Source: a virus
Direction: 5' to 3' (one strand)
Virus record (IMG/VR): IMGVR_UViG_3300018420_000144
Span: 1 to 21,333 of that record
Length of the DNA: 21,333 nt
Positions 8,801 to 15,771 of this stretch are shown here, piece after piece (within the stretch, counting starts at the first letter, position 1; the number at the start of each line of letters is the position of its first letter). The notes beneath the pieces are model-generated. The model had not been told where the DNA came from. It worked only from the letters and a program-made list of their open reading frames with translations, and searched no databases. Made by a program: the position numbers and the translations under genes.

Positions 8801-11481
8801 GGTGTTTCTGTCGGATCGTTACCGTCTGCAACTGCACCAAAGTCACCATAAGAACTGTTACCGTTAGTAGCACGTATTACACCGCCCTTTTCTGCAAACA
8901 TACCTATCTGTGCGTAATATGTAAACACTGATACTAGCTCGCCTCTTCCATTGTTTAAAATCCAAGCACCTATACCATCGCTACAAACTTGCGTAAAGTC
9001 ATTTGAAACAATCGATTTGTTACCGCCTGCGTGTAGCGCACCATCAATTTTTTGTCCTACACAATTTGTACCAAATGTCGTAACATTTTGAATGTAAGGT
9101 GATCTTGTTTTAATCCATACACTTTCGTCATCTACACCCCAGCCTGGATCAAGTGATACAAATGAACCTCCGGTTGGTCTTCTATATAATTCGTTTACAC
9201 CTACAGGATTTAAATCTCCGTTTAACCCTTTGGTAGTTAAGTTTCTAACACCTGTAGCATCTCTAACATAAAACATGTCTTCGCGCTCTGATCCTTGTAC
9301 AAGTCTTCTGTAATATCTTGCTTCTATCAAAGAACTGTAGTTTCCTGAATACCTAGTATCCATTATAAATCCATCTACATATCTACTAATCATGTCTTGT
9401 AAATAATTAGAATTATAAGCAATTGCGTTATCTGTAAGATATGCTATAACTTCAGCAATTAAAAAATCTCTGTTTGCTTCAAGAATCTGTCTTGAATTAT
9501 ACCATGCCCAGTTTTCACCTACTGTATGATTTTGTATAGTGTTTGATCCTGTTACTGTTACTTCTGCTCCTGTGCCTGCAATGTGATAATCTAAATAACT
9601 TCTAATATCTGTAATCAAATCTACAACGTTATCAGGTGCATCTGGTGCAAGAACTGGTTCGTATGTTAAATCTTCTCCTGTAGCAATATCAACATCATAC
9701 ACTTCACCTTTTAATGTAGCATTAGTATTTTGTGCTACAGTATTAGAAGTAGATGGAGTTATAGCAATATTAGTCATTACGCTAGGTATAATTGTAGCCA
9801 AATAACTTAGCGCAGTATAATGACTTGATAAATCACCTGCTAATTCTGCAACTGGTTTAGATGCTGTTATACTTGTGCTTCTTAATTCTGTTCCTAGCAC
9901 TGCAACGTTTGCCGGGACTCTCAATGGTAATACTTCTTCGTATAATCCTGTACCCATTTGCACAGAAATATTTGAATAGTCATCCATCATCATAATTCTA
10001 TCTAGTGCATATCTCAATGACTTGTAAGGCTTTTGAGGATCAAAACCTCTGTTAGTAGTTCTGTCATCAACTCCTGTATTTTTGTCTACATAAATGAATT
10101 TGTTTGCTATTCCAAAGGTTTTGTATTCTACAAAATTAGCATCATCAACAACTAATATTTGATTTTCGCCACCTATTGGCAATGATGTTGTGCCTATTGT
10201 ACTTAGATCACCTGCTCTTTGGAATCCAAATGTAAGCAAGTCTCCTTCAGCACTTAAAGCAACGTTGTCGCCTGCTTGTGATAAAAGATCCCAATAGTAA
10301 AAACCTTCTCCGTTGTCTCCAGGATAGTTAAATGTATTTGCATCATGATTGAAGTTACATTTATATGCATTACCTCTGTATAAAACAATATCTCCTACTG
10401 AATAATCTTCACCTGAAGCCCAACTGTTTCTCCATGCTATTCCAGGAATAATTATTTCCCATTGTGAATTATCTAAAAATGCTAGTGAACTATCGCCTTG
10501 TGCTACATCTGTATCTGCTAAAGCAAGATATAAGTTACCGCCACGTCTTACAAGATCACCTGTTAGATATGCTGTACTTTCGGAGTATTGTCCTCTAATT
10601 CTTGCTGCTTTATGTAAGATAGTCCATGATGTGTCTTGCGGAAATTGCGGTGCAAAAGATGCTGAAGGATTTACACCATTACTATTTCTTGTAGCAATGT
10701 AAATGTATCCACCATGTTTTACTATGTCTCCAATTGCATAGTATGTTTCCCCACTCCAGTTATTATAAAAATTGAATCCAGGAAATTCTGTTATAAAACA
10801 GTTATCTGTAATTACTTCACCTGAGGTGTGTCCTTTTGTAACTCTAAGTATAGATCCACCATACTTCACAAGATCGTTTGGTCTGTATCTTGTAGCGTCT
10901 GACCATGATCCTACATACTCAATTCCTTCATGTAAGATTTCCCAATTTTCTAATGTACTATCATCATCACCATCATTGTTACCAATTTCAGTTCCGTCAT
11001 CATTAGTACCGCTTGTGTGTTCAATTATACATTTATACGTGTTACCATTGTATCTAACAACATCGCCTACACCATATCTTGTAGTAGGTGTCCATACATT
11101 CGCCCAATTGTATGCGTCAGCATACTCTGCCCATTTATCAGCATTTGCTGCAAAAGTAGATCCTGAAGTATGTGATGTAACTGCTAGGTATAGTTTACCA
11201 CCATAAAGTGTGATATCGCCTGGATTATATAAAGTTGCAGTCTGCCAGTTACCACGCCAAGCAACACCATCTGTCATTTTTCTCCATGCAGGAGTAAATT
11301 CTGAATCTTGTGGATCTGCTAGATATTCTTGGTCAGTTTGAAATGCGCTTGCTGTGTGCTGTCTTACACAAACCCAAGTTTGTCCACCATATCTAACTAC
11401 ATCATCTCTATTGTAAACAATTGCAGTAACCCAACCTGATCTCCAAGTATATCTAAGTCTGCTTATCTTAAATTCTGCCAT
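5884..11481 (-). CDS. Giant fibre-like virion structural protein (1865 aa)
   Basis: Begins MAEFKISRLRYTW, like its downstream paralogue. Seven CBM5/12-like repeats (residues about 10-403) are followed by a beta-helix-type segment (KPYKSLRYALDR, LPLRVPANVAVLGTELRS; about 460-540). Next come the core shared with the paralogue (SLDPGWGVDD, QKIDGALHAGG, NGNSSYGDFG; about 770-890), a GYTVGATITIPGDELGG module, and an Asp-box propeller (about 1190-1475). The C-terminal part reads GNFRCGELFAVEQATGIVTI and DSNNVVPTQRAIKSYLQNRL, a kind of ending common in structural proteins of marine T4-like phages. AAGGA lies 8 bases before the ATG, and the previous gene ends 11 bases upstream, so the two are co-transcribed. 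Likely a fibre or other appendage; host binding is an inference from the sugar-binding-like repeats. No transmembrane segment or signal peptide is seen. Confidence 0.88.
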   Translation of the reverse strand: MAEFKISRLRYTWRSGWVTAIVYNRDDVVRYGGQTWVCVRQHTASAFQTDQEYLADPQDSEFTPAWRKMTDGVAWRGNWQTATLYNPGDITLYGGKLYLAVTSHTSGSTFAANADKWAEYADAYNWANVWTPTTRYGVGDVVRYNGNTYKCIIEHTSGTNDDGTEIGNNDGDDDSTLENWEILHEGIEYVGSWSDATRYRPNDLVKYGGSILRVTKGHTSGEVITDNCFITEFPGFNFYNNWSGETYYAIGDIVKHGGYIYIATRNSNGVNPSASFAPQFPQDTSWTILHKAARIRGQYSESTAYLTGDLVRRGGNLYLALADTDVAQGDSSLAFLDNSQWEIIIPGIAWRNSWASGEDYSVGDIVLYRGNAYKCNFNHDANTFNYPGDNGEGFYYWDLLSQAGDNVALSAEGDLLTFGFQRAGDLSTIGTTSLPIGGENQILVVDDANFVEYKTFGIANKFIYVDKNTGVDDRTTNRGFDPQKPYKSLRYALDRIMMMDDYSNISVQMGTGLYEEVLPLRVPANVAVLGTELRSTSITASKPVAELAGDLSSHYTALSYLATIIPSVMTNIAITPSTSNTVAQNTNATLKGEVYDVDIATGEDLTYEPVLAPDAPDNVVDLITDIRSYLDYHIAGTGAEVTVTGSNTIQNHTVGENWAWYNSRQILEANRDFLIAEVIAYLTDNAIAYNSNYLQDMISRYVDGFIMDTRYSGNYSSLIEARYYRRLVQGSEREDMFYVRDATGVRNLTTKGLNGDLNPVGVNELYRRPTGGSFVSLDPGWGVDDESVWIKTRSPYIQNVTTFGTNCVGQKIDGALHAGGNKSIVSNDFTQVCSDGIGAWILNNGRGELVSVFTYYAQIGMFAEKGGVIRATNGNSSYGDFGAVADGNDPTETPAFAEVDNRTEQATIGIAFAGEVNDEILALEYRNAGQEYTNATYQFAGAGTNAEAVFEETRDGGIYQALVKNRPGDSGGTPGAGGYQNIGNNAQFGDETTLTLATNSDFEEADILGLRLIITSGKGAGQYGYVTGYNNINQKATVARESDGQPGWDHIIPGFPSQPALFTDNTYRLEPRPIFQHPGFEQEVVDLAGASPWTSIAYGETEEEYQGVTGTGGGDNVIEDATFDVTKLGRKYVASIVSIGAGYTVGATITIPGDELGGATPENDCYLEVAGVSEDSTNTLTAVSVTGIAQSGRFVLLPSSSTDSSYSIDGTNWTQETLPQGGDWRALAAGSNRFAAVAYNSGIGLYSKNGINWTAVSLPVDSTWTDMAYGKSLVGNGDYGVFLAVSETADKGIYSIDGGASWTETELPNIGDSTFNKWKSVAYGKGKFVAICDTGNFAAIGEYNALTDTWTWNAEIMDVIDDSATKEWTSITYGNNRWVAISTTGDLSYSYNSVTWYGGTMPTQDGSTAHYWKKIAYGQGVFFAVGDNGLRPISGDVPADLTTQFAATSEDCVTWTTRTLTNKLEWDTVGFGNPDITLTDSTTFSNSTGTWIVVPKNSSQGEKILTGCRAKGRVIVESRNINEIRMWEPGSGYETFQPTLTFVDPNNTVDAYAEIRIADRVLAQPGWVNRGSGYRTSSTQVTVLGDGFADNIPSGQFVTISGIVGPVPGPGTQLRFRGATEFYTTQTEELLDEDAKGNKTVRFRITPKLTLDDFLEHTSQVEIRQRYSQVRITGHDFLDVGTGNFEQTNYPTLYQAATFVYAPENEVYENNGGRVFYTSTDQNGNFRCGELFAVEQATGIVTISADFFDFGGLTELALGGVRLGGSGAVVREFSTDPLFSQDSNNVVPTQRAIKSYLQNRLNVGGSDLLTASFIAGTVKVGPDAIGNVASLENLFRQRADFEGPNAGISGSILAQTMFMNSFGIE
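7050..7905 (-). repeat. Asp-box (BNR-like) propeller repeats
   Basis: Five Asp-box-like turns occur in series: SIDGTNWT, SKNGINWT, SIDGGASWT, SYNSVTWY and SEDCVTWT. Most are followed by a W-x-[DSK]-[MVI]-[AT]-[YF]-G strand and an F-x-A-[VI] strand. SIDGGASW fits the S-x-D-x-G-x-S-W Asp-box exactly. This indicates a sialidase- or Ycf48-like beta-propeller fold. No sialidase catalytic set is evident, so a structural or ligand-binding role is more likely than an enzymatic one. Confidence 0.65.
10270..11451 (-). repeat. Seven tandem CBM5/12-like repeats in the 1865-aa protein
   Basis: Seven units of about 50-65 residues with the same W-Y-GD-V-GG-Y-HTS pattern as in the paralogue, for example WTPTTRYGVGDVVRYNGNTY, WSDATRYRPNDLVKYGGS and WASGEDYSVGDIVLYRGNAY. 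Spacers vary and the third contains an Asp-rich insertion (NNDGDDD). Units 4 and 5 deviate most, and unit 6 replaces the first Trp by Tyr. Confidence 0.7.
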
Positions 11482-11492
11482 TTCCTATATCC

Positions 11493-11873
11493 TTAATTCC
11501 AAGGGTTTTCCGAACTGGAATTACCTGTTGGGTATTCATAATTTTGGTTAATTCTTTGTGTTAACATACCGTTACTATCTACATAGTAAAGTATGCTTCT
11601 TTGATCCCATCTATATTGACTCCAAACTAAATTATCGTCCTCAACTTCGTGATCTGCATTTACTCCTTCAAAATAATCAATACCTGGTTCAAAGTCTTCA
11701 AAAGTTTCTGAAGGTTTTCCAGGCAAATTAAGATGAATTGTATCTTTACTAATTAAATTATCAATTCTTTCTAAAAATACTTCTCCGTCATCGTTTCTTC
11801 TAATCATATATAGATAACGAGGACTGTTACCAAGTGACTCATTAGCAGCCTGACCAAAATAATATGTGCTCAT
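11493..11873 (-). CDS. Small structural-cluster protein of unknown function (126 aa)
   Basis: Begins MSTYYFGQAANESLG. The protein is acidic and rich in Asp, Glu, Asn and Tyr, with a middle block YLYMIRRNDDGEVFLERIDN and a C-terminal part RSILYYVDSNGMLTQRIN. I do not recognise a defined domain. The ATG overlaps the TAA of the upstream 110-aa gene by one base (TAATG), which suggests translational coupling. The stop codon is 11 bases before the giant gene. Its place between two structural genes suggests a small virion or assembly protein, perhaps an accessory of the giant fibre; that is inference from context only. Confidence 0.75.
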   Translation of the reverse strand: MSTYYFGQAANESLGNSPRYLYMIRRNDDGEVFLERIDNLISKDTIHLNLPGKPSETFEDFEPGIDYFEGVNADHEVEDDNLVWSQYRWDQRSILYYVDSNGMLTQRINQNYEYPTGNSSSENPWN

Positions 11874-12205
11874 TATGATATCTCCACGTAACTAATACTA
11901 GCATCGATACAATCGTCAGTATCACATTCTAGTCTTAATCCTGCTGTTTCGGGAAGGATTAACCTTTCACCGTTTGTTATTACTTTTGCACTAGACCCTG
12001 GAGGTATAGGAATTTGTCTAGCATAGTTAGCAACAGTAGATGATTCATCTACTACGTATACGTTTACAACTGCCATGTCAAAGTCTGACGTATTTGCTAG
12101 ATTTAAACCTACAATTGTTGCTCTAACTCCTGCTATAATCTGTAAGATATCTACAGGTGTTTTTCCTACTCCAGTTACTACTTCGTTTTTAAATACTGTT
12201 GGCAT
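11873..12205 (-). CDS. Small beta-rich virion protein (110 aa)
   Basis: Alternating hydrophobic strands (ATIVGLNLANTSDFDMAVVN, VNVYVVDESS, QIPIPPGSSAKVI, ISYVEIS) suggest a compact beta sandwich. It resembles the 122-aa protein at 15772-16140 in strand order: a [LI]xN[TS] strand, a V-x-[VL]-Y-x-V strand, an [IL]-x-[VI]-P-[PA]-G segment, an E-x-[LI]-[IL]-L strand and a final V-rich strand. The pair may be distant paralogues acting as decoration, fibre-connector or cap proteins (inference). The start ATG follows the upstream gene by only 7 bases, and the stop overlaps the next ATG, so this is a tightly coupled operon member. Confidence 0.78.
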   Translation of the reverse strand: MPTVFKNEVVTGVGKTPVDILQIIAGVRATIVGLNLANTSDFDMAVVNVYVVDESSTVANYARQIPIPPGSSAKVITNGERLILPETAGLRLECDTDDCIDASISYVEIS

Positions 12206-12212
12206 ACTATAC

Positions 12213-13280
12213 TTATCCTAACATTAGTGCAAATGATGCTGCAATATCATTTGCTAAAATTTCTGATACAGCACCTGAAGCACCTGCAGGACTTGCCCAA
12301 GCAGTACCTGACCAAACTTCTAATGCATTTGTATCTGTGTTAAATCTTGTCATACCAACTACTGCATATGCAGTTGGTCTTTGTGATGTATTTCCTCTAG
12401 GAGGTACAAATCCGTTTGTACCTGCAATTTTAAAATACCCTGTTCCTGTTTGTTCTATTTGTGTAATGGCATTTGGTTCAACGTTTGTAATCACATTATC
12501 AGTAACTTTTAAGTTTCCTAATCTTACTCCGCCGCTGCCGTTGCCATCTAAGTGTAAGTCTAGACCAGTTGTGGTTGTTATTTCGTTATCACGAAATCTC
12601 AAATCTCCAACATCTAATGTGCTAAGTGATAGTAAATCAGTATTTAAATTATTTGCAAATAAATTTTTCCATTTAAATGCACTGCTTCCTAAATCAAATG
12701 TGTTATCTTGTTCAGGTATCAAATCACTTTTAATTGCCGCATTTATTTGAATTGAATCTGTAAGGTCATCACCTATAGTAATATTTCCGCCAATAGTTAC
12801 ATTGCCATCTACGTTTACATTACCAGTTACATACAAATCACCGTCTACGTTTGCTGATGACAATACTTCTAATGTGCCTGCTCCGTTTGGTCTAAACTCT
12901 AAATTTTGATTAGATTCTGTAGTGGAAATAGTATTTCCTTCTATCCTTAAATCATCAACGTCTACTTTTGAGTGATATATAACAGGATCTGATCCACTAG
13001 GAGCAAAACTTATAGTATCTAAATCACTAGAGATAGTGTTACCAGTAATGTTTAAATTACCAATATCAATTTCAGTATCAATTTGAATGTTTGTTGATCT
13101 TGTAGTTCCTGTGACGTGTAAATCTGCTGTAGGTGCTGAATTGTTGACTCCAATGCGAGCATTGTTTACATCAACATATAAAATATCTGGGTCTGTTGCT
13201 CCATTTCTAAAAGTCAAATCTACGCCATTACGTATGAGATTTGCCTTTAAGAGCGGCCCACTTATACGACCTATTGCCAT
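12213..13280 (-). CDS. Fibre-like structural protein (355 aa), paralogue of the 553-aa protein
   Basis: First gene after the late promoter at 13374. The N-terminus, GRISGPLLKANLIRNGVDL followed by LYVDVNNARIGVN, matches the 553-aa protein (start 15056) almost position by position. The middle holds repeated short beta strands (VDGDLYVTGNVNVDGNVTIG, then GGNITIGDDLTDS) typical of trimeric beta-structured fibres. A DLGSSAFKWKNLFANNL segment matches NLGSGTL...RRWNNIFV in the paralogue. Near the end comes the PRGNTSQRPTAYAVVGMTRF motif followed by LEVWSGTAW, a pattern frequent in phage fibres. It ends ASFALMLG, like YSLILG in the paralogue. AAGGAG lies 6 bases before the ATG. Its virion position is not determinable from sequence. 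Confidence 0.85.
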   Translation of the reverse strand: MAIGRISGPLLKANLIRNGVDLTFRNGATDPDILYVDVNNARIGVNNSAPTADLHVTGTTRSTNIQIDTEIDIGNLNITGNTISSDLDTISFAPSGSDPVIYHSKVDVDDLRIEGNTISTTESNQNLEFRPNGAGTLEVLSSANVDGDLYVTGNVNVDGNVTIGGNITIGDDLTDSIQINAAIKSDLIPEQDNTFDLGSSAFKWKNLFANNLNTDLLSLSTLDVGDLRFRDNEITTTTGLDLHLDGNGSGGVRLGNLKVTDNVITNVEPNAITQIEQTGTGYFKIAGTNGFVPPRGNTSQRPTAYAVVGMTRFNTDTNALEVWSGTAWASPAGASGAVSEILANDIAASFALMLG

Positions 13281-13369
13281 TTGCTCTCCTTACACGGGGA
13301 TCCTGTCCCTCCAACTACCTTACATTGCGAGTTGACCACAGTAAAAGATTAACGATGGTCTTCGTTAAC
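13281..13369 (-). promoter_or_regulatory. Structured late-mRNA leader with a 5'-terminal hairpin
   Basis: From the start predicted by T4 late-promoter spacing (13369), the RNA begins with a perfect 7-bp stem (TTAACGA / TCGTTAA, 13362-13368 with 13349-13355). A G-U pair from the first base can extend it to 8 bp; the loop is 6 nt. A competing GACCA/TGGTC pairing (13334-13338 with 13356-13360) and a small GGGA/TCCC hairpin (13297-13309) lie further along. AAGGAG precedes the ATG at 13280. No open frame of note is present. Confidence 0.5.
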
Positions 13370-13373
13370 AAAA

Positions 13374-13382
13374 GTATTTAGC
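13374..13382 (-). promoter_or_regulatory. T4-type late promoter (GCTAAATAC)
   Basis: The minus strand reads GCTAAATACTTTTG, 12 bases after the stop of the 553-aa gene. It shares TAAATACTT-x-TG with the site at 18070 and opens the block 13280-5884. It has one mismatch from GATAAATAC at the second base. Confidence 0.6.
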
Positions 13383-13394
13383 CAAAAGGAGAAT

Positions 13395-15056
13395 TTAGCC
13401 CAGTATTAGGCTGTATGCATCGCCTAAATCTTCCATAAAAGGAACGTCGATTTCGGCACCGCCACCTGTTGATAATTGATATCCGTCGTCTGTTTGAGCA
13501 CCTACTGTAAGTACAATATCGTTGGTAGGAGTAGAGCCTCCTGTAAAATTGTTACCAGTAATTGTAATTAAGTCGCCGGTTATATAACCTTGTCCTACTG
13601 TGGTAATAGTTATAGTAGATATTGCTCCGGAAGTTATTGTAATAGAAAATTCAGCATCAACACCGCTTCCATCTGTAACACCTGTTAAACTAGTTGCTGT
13701 TTGATTAGGTAATCCTGTTACAACACCTATGCCTGTAACTACTTCGATAGTACCTGCAAAGACTTCTAGTAAATTTTGTTGATCGTTCCAACGTGTGTCA
13801 CCTAGTTCAGGACGAGCTGGACGAGAAGCATCATCAGCAGCAGGAATTAATAAAGCATTTGTATCAAGAAACCTTAAGTAACCTATACCCGTATTTGCAA
13901 AAGTTAATGGTGTTTCGGGATATTCTCTAGGTCCGCCGTCTATATCAGTAAGATTTGTTATTGCATCAGTAGCACCAGTTACTGCTATAGTGCCTGTAGG
14001 TGCTGGTCTTGATCCTGAACCATCATAGTTAAAGTTTACGGTGTAAGTACCAGCACTATCTGATCCTGTTGAAGTGCCTGTAATAACAGTTCCATCTATG
14101 ATACCTACACCTGTAAGTAACATTCCTGGTATAAATGTTCCTGTAATCGTTCCGCCTACTGTTAAAACATTACCACTGATACTAGCAGCAGTACTTGATG
14201 CACTTATATTATTCCACTTCGTCCATTCAATTATGTTAATACCTGTATCCGGTGCAAGTATTATATCATCGTTACTTTGTAGTGCAAAAATTTGATTATT
14301 AACACCATCTAATTTTTGTTGATCACTTACTCTAACTTCTAATGGTAATACTGTATCAGTGTTTGTTAAATTATCTGTTACAAAAATATTGTTCCATCTT
14401 CTTACAGAACTATCAACAAGTGTTCCTGAACCTAAATTCCAAGTAGCGTCATCGCCAGGAATAATCGATTGTGAAAAGTCTGGAACTATCTCAACAACAT
14501 CTCCTGAACCGCCCCCTACATCAGGATTATATAGTTCGTCTCCAATAGTCAGGTCGCCAAGTTTACTAAGGTTTCCATCCATAGTCAAGTCACCTGTTAC
14601 TCCTAGGTCACCATAAATGTTTGCTGCACTTGGAAAATCTACTGTTCCTGACTCAGACCTAACTTCAATTGTTTGATTAGTGTTAAGTCCGCTTATGGTA
14701 TTATCATTAAAATCTAAATCATCTGATCTCATTCTTTGGAATGTCATGTAAGCCCCAGGAGTAGCCGGCATTATATTAAGCGGTCCATAAACTGTGGAAA
14801 AAGTTGCAGGTGCTTTTGCAATAACTCTATCAATAGTTGCTACATTATCAATTTGGACTCGTGTGCTTCTCAGGGTGGTAGGAACATCTACATCATACTG
14901 AGGAGTATCATAGTTTACACCTATTCTTCCGTTGTTAACGTCAAGGAATAGTACAGGGGTTGAATCGTATGTGGTGTTACTAAATTTAAGATCTACACCG
15001 TCTCTATGTAGATTCTGTTGTAGTAATGCTCCTGTAATTCGCCCCAATTGAGACAT
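13395..15056 (-). CDS. Fibre-like structural protein (553 aa)
   Basis: N-terminus GRITGALLQQNLHRDGVDLK and LFLDVNNGRIGVN is paralogous to the 355-aa protein. Fibre-like strand repeats follow (YGDLGVTGDLTMDGNLSKLG), then WNLGSGTL and RRWNNIFVTDNL. Compared with the 355-aa form it has gained two recognisable modules. One is a segment (GNVLTVGGTITGTFIPGMLL, then GVGIIDGTVITG, about residues 280-345). The other is near the C-terminus: GQGYITGDLITITG and GGSTPTNDIVLTV, also found in both giant proteins. A RPARPELGDTRWNDQQNLLE motif corresponds to the GTxxQRP...LEVW motif of related fibres. It ends DAYSLILG. AGGAG lies 6 bases before the ATG, and the upstream gene ends 9 bases before it. Confidence 0.85.
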   Translation of the reverse strand: MSQLGRITGALLQQNLHRDGVDLKFSNTTYDSTPVLFLDVNNGRIGVNYDTPQYDVDVPTTLRSTRVQIDNVATIDRVIAKAPATFSTVYGPLNIMPATPGAYMTFQRMRSDDLDFNDNTISGLNTNQTIEVRSESGTVDFPSAANIYGDLGVTGDLTMDGNLSKLGDLTIGDELYNPDVGGGSGDVVEIVPDFSQSIIPGDDATWNLGSGTLVDSSVRRWNNIFVTDNLTNTDTVLPLEVRVSDQQKLDGVNNQIFALQSNDDIILAPDTGINIIEWTKWNNISASSTAASISGNVLTVGGTITGTFIPGMLLTGVGIIDGTVITGTSTGSDSAGTYTVNFNYDGSGSRPAPTGTIAVTGATDAITNLTDIDGGPREYPETPLTFANTGIGYLRFLDTNALLIPAADDASRPARPELGDTRWNDQQNLLEVFAGTIEVVTGIGVVTGLPNQTATSLTGVTDGSGVDAEFSITITSGAISTITITTVGQGYITGDLITITGNNFTGGSTPTNDIVLTVGAQTDDGYQLSTGGGAEIDVPFMEDLGDAYSLILG

Positions 15057-15065
15057 TTACTTCTC

Positions 15066-15761
15066 CTAGTTTGCAAATCCAAAGAATACTGTAATATATT
15101 TGTCAAGTGGTACTGCAGAATTAAATGTTAGATACCAGCCAGTTTCTCTTGCAAGCCCTGTAGCATCTGGTGTTCCTGCACTTGCGGCTGTGAATATTGT
15201 TCCTGGATTATTATCAGCAGCACCGTGTTCTGCTACAAAGTCTGTTGAACCTGTTGCAGTGATAATATATTCTGTACTTGTTACAAAATTTCCAGAATCT
15301 ACTTCTGCTCCTGTTCCTGTTGAAGTTGGATTTTGATTAAGTGTGAAGTTAGTTGTAGGTATTTGAAATACATTTTCAACTAAAACAATTATGTTGTTTG
15401 CACTAGAAGGAACTTTTGCTAAAGGTCCAAACAAAGTATCTACAGCATTGCCTGGTCCAAATGTTTCGATAGATACTGCTGCTGCTCCTGGTGCTCTTAC
15501 AACTTCCCAATTACCGCCAACATATGCTTCTATACCAATCGGTAAACCTGTAACAGCATCATTGTCTATATTATATCTTAAGTATCCGTTACCATCAATA
15601 GGGTGTCTAACACCTGTAAGTTGTGGACGTTGAGCAGTAGTTCCTTTTGGAATCATTATACCGCCATTAAAATCCATCACAGCTCTTCCATAAGGATTAA
15701 CACGCACTGTGTTATCGTTAGGACTATATTTTGATACGTACTGTGACTTTAAAAATTTCAT
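15066..15761 (-). CDS. Fibre-like structural protein with inserted module (231 aa)
   Basis: N-terminus MKFLKSQYVSKYSPNDNTVR, then GGIMIPKGTTAQRPQLTG, GYLRYNIDND and IEAYVGGNWEVV, a phage-fibre tip pattern (GTTxQRP...G.LRYN...Y.G..WE). The C-terminal half has FQIPTTNFTLNQNP, then a module of about 50 residues (NFVTSTEYIITATGSTDFVA, NPGTIFTAASAGT), then the ending WYLTFNSAVPLDKYITVFFG. The module appears to split what would otherwise be one continuous domain (inference from its position). AGGAAAAAATAA precedes the ATG, so the ribosome site is weak. It is sandwiched between other fibre-like genes with about 10-base gaps. Confidence 0.83.
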   Translation of the reverse strand: MKFLKSQYVSKYSPNDNTVRVNPYGRAVMDFNGGIMIPKGTTAQRPQLTGVRHPIDGNGYLRYNIDNDAVTGLPIGIEAYVGGNWEVVRAPGAAAVSIETFGPGNAVDTLFGPLAKVPSSANNIIVLVENVFQIPTTNFTLNQNPTSTGTGAEVDSGNFVTSTEYIITATGSTDFVAEHGAADNNPGTIFTAASAGTPDATGLARETGWYLTFNSAVPLDKYITVFFGFAN

Positions 15762-15771
15762 TTATTTTTTC

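Noticed and set aside
10772-11206. Plus-strand open frame of 144 codons
   Set aside because: Antisense to the CBM-like repeat array of the giant gene; no ribosome site or domain.
12199-12750. Plus-strand open frame of 183 codons
   Set aside because: It is the antisense shadow of the 355-aa fibre-like gene, with no ribosome site and a composition typical of reverse reading.
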